From positions 100,626,001 to 100,690,000 of the forward strand of contig OZ231126.1 of assembly GCA_965153355.1 (NCBI GenBank): 64,000 bases of DNA. Reading direction: 5' to 3'. Position 1 is the first letter of the stretch. Each line of letters opens with the position of its first letter. Below are positions 36,401-49,700 of this stretch, in pieces. The stretch comes from Flaccisagitta enflata. Lineage: Eukaryota > Chaetognatha > Sagittoidea > Aphragmophora. The translations under genes were made by a program, and so were the position numbers. Below the pieces are notes generated by a model. It worked only from the letters and a program-made list of their open reading frames with translations. It searched no databases and had not been told where the DNA came from.

Positions 36401-36785
36401 GAAAATGGACAGTCATTCCTCTCGTCATCGTTTGCGGACTTCATGTTCCTCATCTCTTGTGGATACTCGCCCACTACAGTCATCCAGCCCGATTCTGCAC
36501 AACTTCCGGCTTCTCATCGCATCTCAAGGTATTGGGAATGGTGGAGTGGGAAAGCTCGACTCAGAAGATTGGCAGTTGGCGTGGGAGTTGGCCAATGAGG
36601 AGGGAGGAGGAGGAGGAGGAGGATGAGGAGGAATGGTGAGTGGAATGGATTTTCTGGCTATCAATGCGTTGGATAGGGAAAAATTTGTCATCCCTTTGTG
36701 TCTTCATGCGTTTCTGGCAAATGGAATTGTGGAAAGAGCCCACAATGGCATCGTCATTTGCAACAAGATTTAGGACTATCTCTAC

Positions 36786-36893
<108 letters not shown>

Positions 36894-36998
36894 TCAAATG
36901 AAAGAATCAAATGAAAAGAAAAAGAAAAAGGAAAGAAAAGAGAGAAGAGGAGAGAAAGAAAGAAATAAATAGGGGGGGGTGAAAAGAGGGATTGGTAC

Positions 36999-39900
36999 CT
37001 GGTTGGCGTCGGCTTTTCCATCTTCGATTTCCCGTAGAGTGACATGGCGGCGCGAGCAGCGTCCCTCGATGGGCAGGCACATTGTGCCCTCTTGTAAGGT
37101 GAGGAACGCACAACTGCTGAGGGTAAATCCGGTACCCTTTGCCTCACGGTCTGTGGAATAAATGGGATGGGATGGATAGATGTGTGAGAAGTGATTAAAA
37201 TATGGTTAAAGTAATTGAGGGACGGGCGGGCGACGCTTTCTATCGAGTTAGAATAAAAGAACGAAGACCCAGAATGAAATGAAATGAAAATTACTTTGGT
37301 CATGAGTGGGTAGGAAGATAATTCGTCCATCAGGTCCCGGTCTTGTAATTTGTCCAAATTTGATGTATCCGCCTGTGTGTGTCAAAAATACAGTCAGGAA
37401 TTAGTTGGATTACATAGGTTGTTTCTCTGTTTGTCGACAAAGCAAACATAGGCAAACATTCATCATCATCATCATCATCAGCATCATCATCATCATCATC
37501 ATCATCATGATCGTGATAGGCTTTTCGTCCCTGTTAGGGACCTGTCACTCGTCTTGGTTTAATGACATGCTTCTCTTATGTGTCTTGCCAGGTTGTCTTT
37601 CCTCATCCATTTTCCAAAATCCGGACATTTTGATCGATCGTCCATAAACTCCTTCAATCATCCTTTTAGGGGGAAAAGGCATTATCAAATTTGAGGGGCA
37701 AGAGAATTGATGGAATAATAAATGATTGCATAACAGATAACGCGGGGTCATAATACCATTGCCAAAGGGTGGGCAGGGGCATACAACCCCAACCCATACC
37801 CCACATTGCACTTCTAGTGGACATTAAGTGCCACAGGAGCCATGTGGCACATTTAGTATGAGCCACCATGTGCCACTGTTTTTAATAAGCCTAATACTGC
37901 AAAGCGACAACATGGAGCCGGTAAAATGGCGGGTTTGCAGGACCAGTTTGCTTTGCTCCGTGAAATCGGGTAAATATAGCATTTTTTTCGGCTGGAAACT
38001 TCATGGCGGTGCTCATTAGATGTATTCTTCCAAAAATAATTGAGTGTCGACCCTTTTTAAGGACTTTTAAGAGGTATTTTGCAAAAGGAAACGTCAAAAA
38101 TGAAGAAAAATTGTATGAGGCCATGACAATTCATTGGAAACGTATCAATTCACAACGTCAGTGTGGATACATATGACATTGATAGCCTCATTTTTTTGGT
38201 CGAATCCCCCAAAGTACCTATCAAGATATGACATGAGTTTTTTCGACCCTTAGATCTCATGCTAAGGCCGCTAAATAGAAATTAACATTTAAAATGTCAG
38301 TTGACAATAGGTATTTGAAAATTTGACAACATATTTTTCTCTGTTTAATAACCCTACTTCCTGTAACCGTAGCCACTTGAAATTTTAGGACAGTGTAAGG
38401 TATTGCCTGAGGTTGCTCCATGTCAAATTTCATAATAATCGGTCAACATTAAGTGGGGTTTTCACATCATTTTGTGTAAATTAGGTGTGATTTTTTTTAT
38501 TTTCGAATAAAACATTTTCGGAGGGGGAAGACGCCATTCTTGATTTAGGTAGCATTTTTTGCATTTATGAGAACATACGTTTCTTAAAAATCAATTTTGG
38601 AAGGATTTGAGGCCTGGAAAAGCTGACTTCAGGCTTGTATGACTGATTTGAGGTCGAGGTGGCTGATTTAGGGCCAGGCGAGGCTATATCGAGGCCTTGA
38701 AAGGCTGATTTGAAGTTTAAGGTTTATTCAAGGACTGGGAAGGCTATTTTAAGGCTTGATTATGAGCCTTGGAGAGATGGGACATTTGACAAAAAACAAG
38801 GCCACCAGTTGCGGACGGGTGGGCAGGGGCGGAAATGCGCATTTTCCCACTTTTTGACTCCTGCTTACGGACACTTGGACGGATGGACGGACGGACGGAC
38901 GAACAAAGCCTCTTATAGAGTTGCGTGTCTGTAACTAAAAACAAAAGAAAATTGCCCTGTGTTCAATCATAGGTCTTTGGCCCCTTTGAGCCGCTGCCCA
39001 AAAAAGAGGAGCAGAAGGAGAAGAAGAGATAGAAGAAGAAAAAGAAGTAGAAGAAGAAGAAGTAGAGGAAGAAGTAGAAGAAAATGATGAAATAATGCCA
39101 ACGGAATGAGGAGGAGGGGGTGGAAGGAAGGAAACAAAGAAAGGGGAGAGAGTGGAGTGAAGGTAAATGAGAATAACAAGCCTGAGCGGGAAAATTTGTG
39201 TCCTGGCCATGTCTTTGCGTGTCTTGACTTTGGCGCTAGACATGTCAGATATTCGAAGGGACAGACAGATGGACGGACAGACAGATAAATGACCTCAGAG
39301 CATCTCAAAAAGTGTTCGGTTGATACGTAACATTGCCGCGGTTGAAAGTGCCGAAAACAGCGATTTTTAAGGAAGCGTAATATACACACAGACAGAACAA
39401 CAAACGAACCGACAGATGGACGGACAGACAGACCCTCTTATAGAGGTGTTCCTGACGAATGCATCTAAAAAGAAGAAGTTGTTGAACAGAAAATGAAAAA
39501 AAAGAAGATGAAGAAGGAGAGGATGAAGAAGATGAGGATGAAGAAGATGAAGATGATGGAAAAGAAGAAGAAGGTGAAGAAAAAGAAGAAGAAGAAGAAG
39601 AAGAAGAAGAAGAAGAAGAAGAAGAAGAAGAAGAAGAAGAAGAAGAAGAAGAAGAAGAAGAAGGAGGAAAAAAAACCAAAAAGATGATGAGAAAGGAGCA
39701 ATGAAATTTTTTTATTTTCCTTTAATCTTTTCTCGATCTCCATGAAACAAATCGGTCAAAATCATTAGAACAGAGCTGAAGACAAAGGCTTGACTATTCT
39801 TTTAGTAAAATAGTATGTCTGTGACATTTTTTAAATAATGGAACCGGTGTAGCATCAATAAAACTAAGAAATTAAGGCAGAAAAAATGATGATTCCTTAC

Positions 39901-40735
39901 CACCCTGATACAATCTGAGAAATCATCGATTTGCATATGTGCAACCCAGATTTTGCATAGATTTTTGTTTTTAGGGTATCCTAATACACCATTTTACCAT
40001 ATACAACTGGAGTTATGACTGGATACAAAACTTTCATTTTTACTCCTTCTGAACCCCTATTTTGGCCCCTTTGCTGGCACCTTGTCCTATACTAATGTGC
40101 CTTGCAATCTCTATCCATTATGATAGAGAAAAGACTAGTTTCATGGTGGCACTTTTACTTTTACTATGTTAATTTTTTATTTTTTCATCTTTGCAAATCA
40201 TTTTTCACATTCTGTATCTATTGCATTTTCAAAAAAAGAGTATTTCAATATGATTTCTATCAAACGTGCTCTGTGGCACATAGTGGCACATGGTGGCACA
40301 TGGTGGCACATGGTGGCACATGGTGGCACATGGTGGCACATGGTGGCACATGGTGGCACATGGTGGCACATGGTGGCACATGGTGGCACTCACGTTTTTA
40401 CTTCATTTTTGATCTATCATTTCAACTTAAGGAATTTCTTATGACATTCTTTATCTATTAAAGTGTAGAAAAAGCCAATTTCAGCTTCATTTTTTGTAAA
40501 TGTGCCATTCAATGTGCCACTGAATGTGCCACAGAGCTTTGTGGCACATGGTGGCACATATGTTTATACTACATATCTATTCTTTTTCTTTATCTTCATA
40601 GATTATTTTTTACATTTCTAATCTGTTTCATTATCAAAAAAGACGATATCAGATCTTTTTTCATGAAATGTGCCACTGAATGAGCCACGGAGCTCTGTGG
40701 CACATGGTGGCACTTTTTTTATTCAAGTTTAAACG

Positions 40736-40794
<59 letters not shown>

Positions 40795-43700
40795 AACAAC
40801 AACAACAGCGACGCCCGATGATTATGCCAAATGTGTGGGCTCATAGCCTCTCCTTGCTATGCAACTCAAGCCAAACGTAATGAAATATACACCCGGGTAA
40901 GATCCCAGCTAGTGCTCGAGCACAGGTTCCACTAGTGGCCTCCTGCACTTGAGCAAAAATAATTTCAATTTTTTTCTGATGACATTTTAAAGGGCCTAGG
41001 CATGTGTGTGGACCCATTGCACCATGTAATGTGGCAATTTGAGTCCATTTGACCAATTTGAAAAAGGACCCGGATAGCCCAAAAAACTGGTCAAAACACG
41101 CCGAAACAGGTTTTTAAAGCATTTTTTTTCTATCAGGCTAGCTTAAATGATTTCTAGTGATAGATAATGTGAAAATATGTAATTGTCTTATGTAAATTAG
41201 GTGTAGAGAGTTGTAGGAGCCTACAGAAGACTTGTTTTGACCAAAATTAGGTCAAAATAGCTAAAAAAGAGGCCAAAACAAGCCAAAACTGCATATTTTA
41301 TGAAATTGCTTTGAAAATTCAGATAACATTTGAAAAATATCAAGAAGTATATCCTAATCTGATAATATGGTGATCTGAAATAAGAGTTAGAGTCCAGATT
41401 AGGACATCTACAGGTCAAAATGAGGTCAAAATTGGCTGTAAATCCATAAGAAATAGGTGTAAACAGATGTCTAGTGTCTCTGAAATGCATTGATATCCTT
41501 GAAAATGGATAGAGAGTGTCAAAATGAAGTCACCTTTTTTCTTTGATCTTTGCTTCTTTGCCTATTGGTGCATTTTTAGTGGACAATTGAAGTTCTGGTT
41601 GGGTTTCATCTCATGAAATCATTTCTTCCTATCATGAGTAAATCACCACCAGCTACGCACAACTTTTCAGAATCTGTATAAACAGATGATGAATCTAATT
41701 AAGGGATTGTCATTTGCGTCTGTTGATCACCATGCTCTCTTTTTGATGTTTTTTTAAGGAATACAAAAAAAAAAAAAACTGGATGGATTCCTTTAAAAAG
41801 CATCTTGTACAATATGATCCGCAAAAGTTAAAAAGTGCGCTTCAAATTATCATGAAAAAACTGGTTTCTACTCTTTCTTGGCAGCGCGGATTCCATTATG
41901 AATTTGGTTCATGATATATGGAATATTCAGCACAAAAAGCAATTGTAATTCTCAAACAAACTGACCTCATACCCCTCAGTGAGATTTTCACTCAAGAGCA
42001 ACTGAGTGAAATTCCTGTTAAAAACCAAGTTGGTGAAAATCATTTTTGACAAATGACAGCACAGCGGTACCCGGGCCCTGCTGAGTAGGTTGTGCTTGAA
42101 GTTGAAGAGGGAGCAGGGCAGTGGCCTCAAAGGGGTTGATGACTTATGCTTTCACACATACAGGGGATTTTCTCCTTCTCTATTTTCTCCTCCGTCTCTC
42201 CCCCTTCAAATTCAAGTCTCAAGGCCCAAATTCCAGTCTTGAGGCAAAAATCCCAGTCTCAAGGACCAAATTCCAGCCTTGAGGGCCTAAATCCTAGCCT
42301 CAAGGCGCAAATCCTAGCTTGGAGGCTGAGATTTGGGCCTCAAGGCTGGGATCTGGGCCTCTTGGCTGAGGTTTGGACCTCGAGGCTGAGATTTGGGCCT
42401 CAAGACTGGGATTTGGGCCTCCAAGCTAGGATTTGGGCCTTGAGGCTAGAATTAAGGCCTCAAGGTTGGAATTTGTGCCTCAAGACTGGGATTTTTGCCT
42501 CGAGACTGGAATTTAGGCCTCGAGACTGGGATTTGAGGGGGGGACAAAGAAGAAAATAAAGGAGAAAATCCCCCATGGGTGTGAAAGCATTGGTCATCGA
42601 CCCCTTTGAGGCCGCTGGCCAAAAAAGGAGGTGCTGCTTTCAATGTTATTGGTGAAAGGCTGGTGCTCAGGTCCAATGCTGATTTGGCTTTTACAAATGG
42701 TGCAGAGAAGATGTTAGAAGACAGAGAGTCAAAAGAAAAAGGTCGACAAAATTGAAGCAGTTTTCAAAAGTTAACTAGTCATCCAAGGATCGCACATGGT
42801 CAGCGGTACCCGATGCCCCGCTTGGAGTGATCAGCTGAAAGAGTGAGGTGAGAGCAGGGCAGCGGCCCCAAAGGGCCGATGTCCTGTAGGACACAGGGGT
42901 GAATTTCCAGATGTCCTGAGGGGCCACATTTGAAGGCATTTGATTCCTTCGAGCAGGGGGTTGAAGGGGCTGATTTTGGGCCTGAGAGCTCATTTTGGAC
43001 CTCAGAGGGTTGATTTTTGATCTGAAAGGGTTAATTTTTGATCTGAGAGGGCTGATCAGGGGCCTGAGAGGGCTGATTTGAGGTGTGAGAGGGCTGATTT
43101 GGGGCCTGAAAGGGCTGATTTGGGGCCTGAGAGGGCTGATTTGAGGCCTGAGAGGGCTTATTTGAGGTGCCTGAGTAGCCTCAGGGGGGACGTACGGACG
43201 GATGTACGGACATCTGGAAATTCACCCCTGTGTCCTACAGGACATCGGCCCTTTAGGGCCGCTGCCCAAAAAGGATATCACGAAAGCCAAGATTGATGTC
43301 ACTGATACATGCTGACATTCTCGCAAGAAAAAAACAAGCTTATTACGCAGTGTGCTGAAAATGGAAGGAAACATAATTATCATGGACCTGTGACTTCACA
43401 AAATGATGTCAAGCTAATGTTTGCCAAGATACAGAAGTTCAGTGAACAAGATGAGAAAAGAGATCAAGGTCAAAAAGCTGATATTCTCAGAGCTTTCAAA
43501 TGATTTTGTTTTGTTCAAGCAATACAACATCTTCTCTACAAAGATGTATTAAAATCTCCTGGAACTACATGCAGTTGACTCTTCTAACCAGGAAGCACTC
43601 ACTATTGAAGACATTTATGAAGCAACTAATGTTTAGGCTTCAAACCCTACTCTTGAGTGCACTCAATCATCAAAAAAATCTGCTAGACCACATCTGTTGG

Positions 43701-46700
43701 CATTTGAAGAGCCTTTTGCCGACTTAGAATGACCACCATCCGAAGAGGAGTTCTTCATTGCACTTCTTGAACGTAAATGGTCTGTCTGTTCAATGATCTC
43801 CTGCGATGAGGCCAGTGATACAATCAAGGCTTATCTACTTCAAGCTATCAAAACTAAAGCCAAGGATGATGCTGGAAAAACATACTGGATTTACAGTGAA
43901 GAAGAAAATGTTTACACATTTGACGAAAAGCAGGTTTTGGCAATGAGGCCCTCTATCAATCTTGCAAAAAACATCAAGAGAAGAGAACCTGTTTTTGCTC
44001 TCATGAATCGTGTCATTCAGTTTTCTAACAGTGGCAAAGAAAAAAACTAGACGTTCAATATTTATCAATAACTTGTAAACCACTTATACTTTTTGCTTAA
44101 AATCCATGAGCATATAAAAGAGCTTCAAAAACTCTACAAATCTAGACCAAGCAGAAATTTTTAGGTCAATTTGTTTAGAAATGACATGAGATTGAAGTTC
44201 AGTACTCAAATTCCTGATTGACGAATAGAGCAGATTTCAGCGCCAGGAAACATGACACTTTTTGTCTTACATATTCTGTAAAACGAGAAAAAAAAATAAA
44301 CGATACGAAATCAAAGGTGAAAATGAAGTATTTGCAATTCTCTACAAGATGAATCAAGCAGAATTCATGATTTTGCTTTGTTTACAAGCTGTATCAATAC
44401 AAAGTTGGTCACTTTAAAAAAAGATGGAAGCAAGATTTGAGTTTTTTGAGTAGTTATCTTTAAATTAACATAACTTCGAAAGTTTTGAAGCTATAGCAAC
44501 CCGAAGGAGCTCAAATGAAAGATTTTTTGAAGATCTTTAAAACTGTCATGAATTAAAAGGTTCTAGCAATTTTTAGTACGACGCAATCAACAGTCAAAAG
44601 ATCGCGTCCAGTTTTTTTCTTTGCCACTGTTAACTGAATACTCAAACAGCTGCCCTCATGATATTATTTTTTCTCAAAATATATATTGTTAGGCTGTAAG
44701 CTGCATGGTGGCCCCTGGACAAAAATGCCAAATTTATGGAGAGTCGGTTTTTTTTAGTCAATTAAATAATATTTTAAGGTAGTAATACTGTCCTTTTGAT
44801 GATTTCATGAAATTTGACAAGGGGCCGGGGGGTCAAAGTCGATAGGTCAGATGGGCGAAAATCGCGAAAATCACAAAAATTGCAAAAACTGCGAAAATTG
44901 CTTTTTAAAGCTTCACTTCATTTTGTAGGTTTGAAACTATCTACCTAGTTTTTTCTAGTCCAACAGAAAAAAACATTTAAACTAATTCAATTTAATTCAA
45001 TACATTCATTGTTCTTTCTTTAAAAAGTCACAGAGATACACAAAATATTCGAAAATGACATGGATGTAAATAAGGCCAGATACCAATATCGGAAGAGGTA
45101 AATTATACCTAACCACCACCCAAAACCAAATCACCATCACCTCTAAAACTACCCAAACACCAACACTATGTGTGGATTTGGTATACTAACTACTAAGGCC
45201 ATTTCATGCCCAACCACCACCCAAAACCACCAAATCACCATCACTGACACCCCTAAAACCACCCAAATAATAAAATCAATAATTGTTTTGATGCATGCAA
45301 CTCCAGTTGCATGCTAGTGGCCAAGGGCTGTATTTGAGCTAATGAGAGCAGTTGGGCAGGAGCAGTGAAGCCAAAGATGCAGTAAACTAATAAAGTAAAA
45401 TGTGGCAAACAGACTGACCAACTGATGGAGAGATTAAGTGGGGTTTAGAGTTGCGTAGCACATGACAAAAGTCTGGTAAAGCAAATCAATCAGTTTCAGT
45501 ACCAATGGTCACAAGAGCCTTCAAAAGCTCAAAATCTTCCACCTGGAAGACCATTTGTCTGCCAGACCTTGTCATTCAGGATAATCTGGGAACAAATTAA
45601 ACTAGAGGTCTGGCTGGTAATACACTGTCCTTGTCAATGATGTACTTGTTATCATCACAATCTTGCCAAAGTTACATGTTGTTTGGCACATCCAGTGAGA
45701 ATTTCTTGAATATTCTCACTTCCAGATTTTCATTTGTTGGGAAACCAGCATAAAATCCAACAAATTCACGAATCTTTATCTGATCAAAGCAGTATTTGAT
45801 AGCCAGATGTTCTCCAACAGCTGGTGGCCAAGGTCCATTGGAAAGCAAATCAGAAACGATGTCACCTTCCTAAAAATAAAAGTGAACTTCCATTATTTTC
45901 AGTCCATATATCATGATAAACCACATCTATGAAAGTTTTTTGCACACTGTTTTTGGTCTCTTTAAATCTATATACCTGAGCATTTTCAGTGTGTCCTGGT
46001 GCATCATTTGTCTCTGCCCGCAAAGCTGTGTCTTGCACATGATCACCTGTGATAATGACTTGACATATGTTTTCAATGTTTTCTGTGGATCTAGCATCAG
46101 GACGCTGAACTAACAGGTGCAAGTTTTTCACTCTTAAATCATTGGAGATCCCGGGCTGCCTGTAAAGATAGCAATCCTTTGACACAGAGAATCTCACCTT
46201 TGAGTCTCGCCTAAAGCGTACATCCTCGTTCAGCATTCTGGCTAGCTCCTTCTCAGATGCTTTTTTGTGTGTATTAAGAAAGGCATCAATTTCCTCATTT
46301 GATCTTTACAGGCCGTTATGTTTCTTGAGTGAGGCTATCAGCTTGGTCATTGCCTGAGCTCTTTGGAGTGCATTTACATCTGCTTCTTCTACGCCATTGT
46401 CAAGTAACTTTATCTGACTTTCAGTCCAATCAAATTGGATGTTTGCCAATTGCTTTCTTTTGTTCAATATTGTAAACCTCCAAGAATGGGTTTCATTAAA
46501 AACAAGATCCTTTGCAGATGCAATTTGCATGGTTTGAATTGCTTTCTCAAATCCTTGTGGGCCTGTTTGGCGCAGTAGGTTATCCATGTGCCCAAAAGCA
46601 CTCTCAATGGACTTAGAATGAGTGTGGAATATGTCTAGTTTTTCAAGAGATGCCTCTTGAGTTATGGTAGCTTGGTTATTGCTGCCAGGACCAAAACCAT

Positions 46701-49700
46701 ATGCTGCTCCTCTTTGATCGACAAATCCTGCAGCCAAAACCTTCAAACAATCATTGATTTGCGCCTGCATAAGTGGCGTGTCTGCATCTGACAAATATTT
46801 CTGTAGACTTTCAGTCGCATCCTTGTCATAAGGAGACTCTTGTGAAAGTGGTGATCTCCATGCCACCTGCAGTGACTTGAAAGCTGGACTTTGTAACTGA
46901 CAACGATTGCCATGACTTTGGGAATCATTGAGTTAAGAATACAGCTGTGATTGCTTAGTATTCAGATCAATATTCAGGTACAATTAAGGTTCATACAAAT
47001 GGATCCCAATGAGCCCTAGGCATGCCCAGGCAAATTTCAAAACCTCCTCAAGGTCAGACATTCCTCTGCAGATACAGGCCAGCTGATTCATGCAATCTGG
47101 GTTTTGGTCCAAATAATTGAGGTTATCATCAAAATGATGTAACCAGACATGATGCGGGCAAGATCTGTCCTTAAACACCTTATAGAAAATCAAGAAATTG
47201 CTACAATTTTTTCCACTTTAAATGACATTCAAAGATAGAAATGCATTGAATTGTTTTTTACAAATATCCATATTTTTGCGATTTTCGCGATTTTTCGCGA
47301 TTTTTGCGATTTTTGCGTGTTTACCCCTGATCAAAAATGTGCTAGCCCCTTTTGGAAATTGACCCAAAGACCCAAAAAATGGTTCTATTGATCATAAAAT
47401 ACATTAATTTAGTGGAAAAAAACCGACTCTGGTCAAAATTTGACATCACCATATCCAGCTTACACCCTAATATTGTGAAAATGAATGTTTCTAAAAGATC
47501 CAAAGTTTCTCTTTTAGTTTTACTTCCAAAATTCTCCCATGATACTTGTAACTATCAGCATATCTTGTACTGTTTATTTGGATTTTTTTTTTGTCTTTGA
47601 TGCATGATGATTAAATCTTGCATTAAGATTATCAATAATTTTCATAAAAAAATGAGTTCTAAAGATTATTACCACTTTAACATGAATTGACAATCTGTTT
47701 AAGTTAATCAGTCATATTATTGAGAAATTTGAGTATTGAACAGCTGATTTGGCTTTATATAAGCCTAATTATATGTTTTGTGAGTAGAAAGTAATACTTC
47801 CAATTATTTTTTTTCAATAAAGATTAAGAAAATAATCAATTGTTCAAAAATTGAAAAAAAAAGTTTTTTTTTTCCATTTCAGGGTTTTTTTTTAGTCATT
47901 TTGACCTGATTTTAGCTTGTTTTAAGGTTTTATCAGGCTCCCTCAATCTGGCACACTTACCTCAGATTGGACAATTATATATTTCTACATTTTATCCCTT
48001 TAAGTACCCTTTTACAAAACCAGAAAGAGAAAAAATTCTGCAAATCTCTACTTTAGATTGTTTTAACTACTTTTTTGGCTATTTTGACCTAATTTTGGCC
48101 AATTATAAGTCTTCTGTGGGCTCCTATAACTCTCTACACCTAATTTACATAGGACAATTACATATTTTCACATTATATATTAGTAAAAAACATTTGAGCT
48201 AGCCAGATAGAAGAAAAACGCTCTAAAAATCAGTTTTGGCCTATTTTGACCAGTTTTTTGGGCCATCCGGGTCCTTTTTTTGGGTCAAATGAGCCCAGAC
48301 TGCCACTACATGTCATGTGATGGGCCCATACACCTGCCTGGGGGCTTAAAAATTGTATCCCTTTTGATGACTTTCAAGTGCAGGAGGCCACCACTAGTCC
48401 CCGGCAACAACAACAACTACGACCACAACAACAATGAAGACAACAACGGCAACGTCGACAACAACTACAACAATGACGACAACAACAACAATAACAACTA
48501 TGACAATGACAACGATTGCGACAATGACGACAATGATAAAGACGACGACAATGACAACAGCGGTGGCGACAATGACAAAGACGACAGTGGCGGCGATGAC
48601 GATGATGATAATGACGACGACAAAAATGATGGACACAATGCCAGTAGTTGCAAAAGTTAGATGGTCATCGGTACCCGTGCCCTGCCCAAGTAGGTTGCGC
48701 TTGAAGTTGAAGGGGAAGCAGGGCAGCGGCCCATAAGGGGTCAATGACCTATGCTTTCACACATATGGGGAATTTTCTCCTCCTCTTCCTCCTCCTCTGT
48801 CCATCCCTCCTCCCAGTCTCGAGGCCCGAATCACAGTCCCAAGATACAAATCCCAGTGTTGTGGCCCAAATCTTATCCGCAAAGCCCAAATCCTAGCCTC
48901 AAGGCCCAAATCCTAGCCTGGAGGCCCAAATCTCATCCTTGAGGCTGGGATATGAACCTCGAGGCTTAGATTTGGGCCTCACTGCTGGGATTTGTGCCTC
49001 AAGGATGAGATTTGGGCCTCAAAGTTGGATTTTGGGTCTCAAGTCTAGGATTTGGGCCTTTGAAGCCAGGATTTGGGACTGGCGGATAGGATATGGGCCA
49101 TGACACTGGGATTTGCGTCTCGGTACTGCAATTTGGGGGTGGACAACAAAAATGTCCAATCTTGTTTTGTCCCACTCGAAAAATGTCCAAACGCCAAATG
49201 TCCACTCCCAAAATGTTTAAAACCAGTTTTCTCTTTGTTGCATTTCGACAAACTTGTCTTTTTGTCATTTTTGTCCATCTATCTTCTACAATGCTCACCA
49301 AGAAAATATCCATTTTGACAAATTTGTCCAATTCGTCTTATTTGTCATTTTTGTCCATCCATCTTCCACAATGCTCACCTAGAAAATATCTTTTTTTGAC
49401 AGATTCGTCATTTTCGTCATTTTCGTCATTTTTGTCCATCCATCTTCTACAATGCTCACCAAGAAAATATTAGTTTTGACAAATTCATCATTTTCGTCAT
49501 TTTTGTCATTTTCGTCATTTTCGTCCGTCCATCTTCTACTGTGCTCACCAAGAAAATATTTATTTTGACAAATTTGTCCAATTCTTCCAATTTGTCCTTT
49601 TTGTCAAATTTGTCAAAATATTCTCTTATTTTAAAGACTGGAGAAGGAAGGTCGAATTTGTCCAAAGTTGGACTATTTGTCGAAATACATTAATACTCTA

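Larger units (their letters stand above)
40930..48398. mobile_element. ~7.5-kb TIR element, outer
   Basis: 40930-41310 is matched in reverse complement by about 48030-48398. The outer end shares ACTAGTGG...CCTCCTGCACTTGA, and inner blocks share TGGTCAAAA, AATGTGAAAATATGTAATTG and AAATTAGGTGTAGAGAGTT. Arms are imperfect (roughly three-quarters identical by eye), so the element is old. No target duplication was found. Inside lie B1, A2, a decayed ORF set on + and a second TIR element. Superfamily unknown. Confidence 0.75.

Noticed and set aside
42146-42559. ORF with SQGPNSSLEGLNPSLKAQ repeats
   Set aside because: Translation of the family B 20-mer array in B1.
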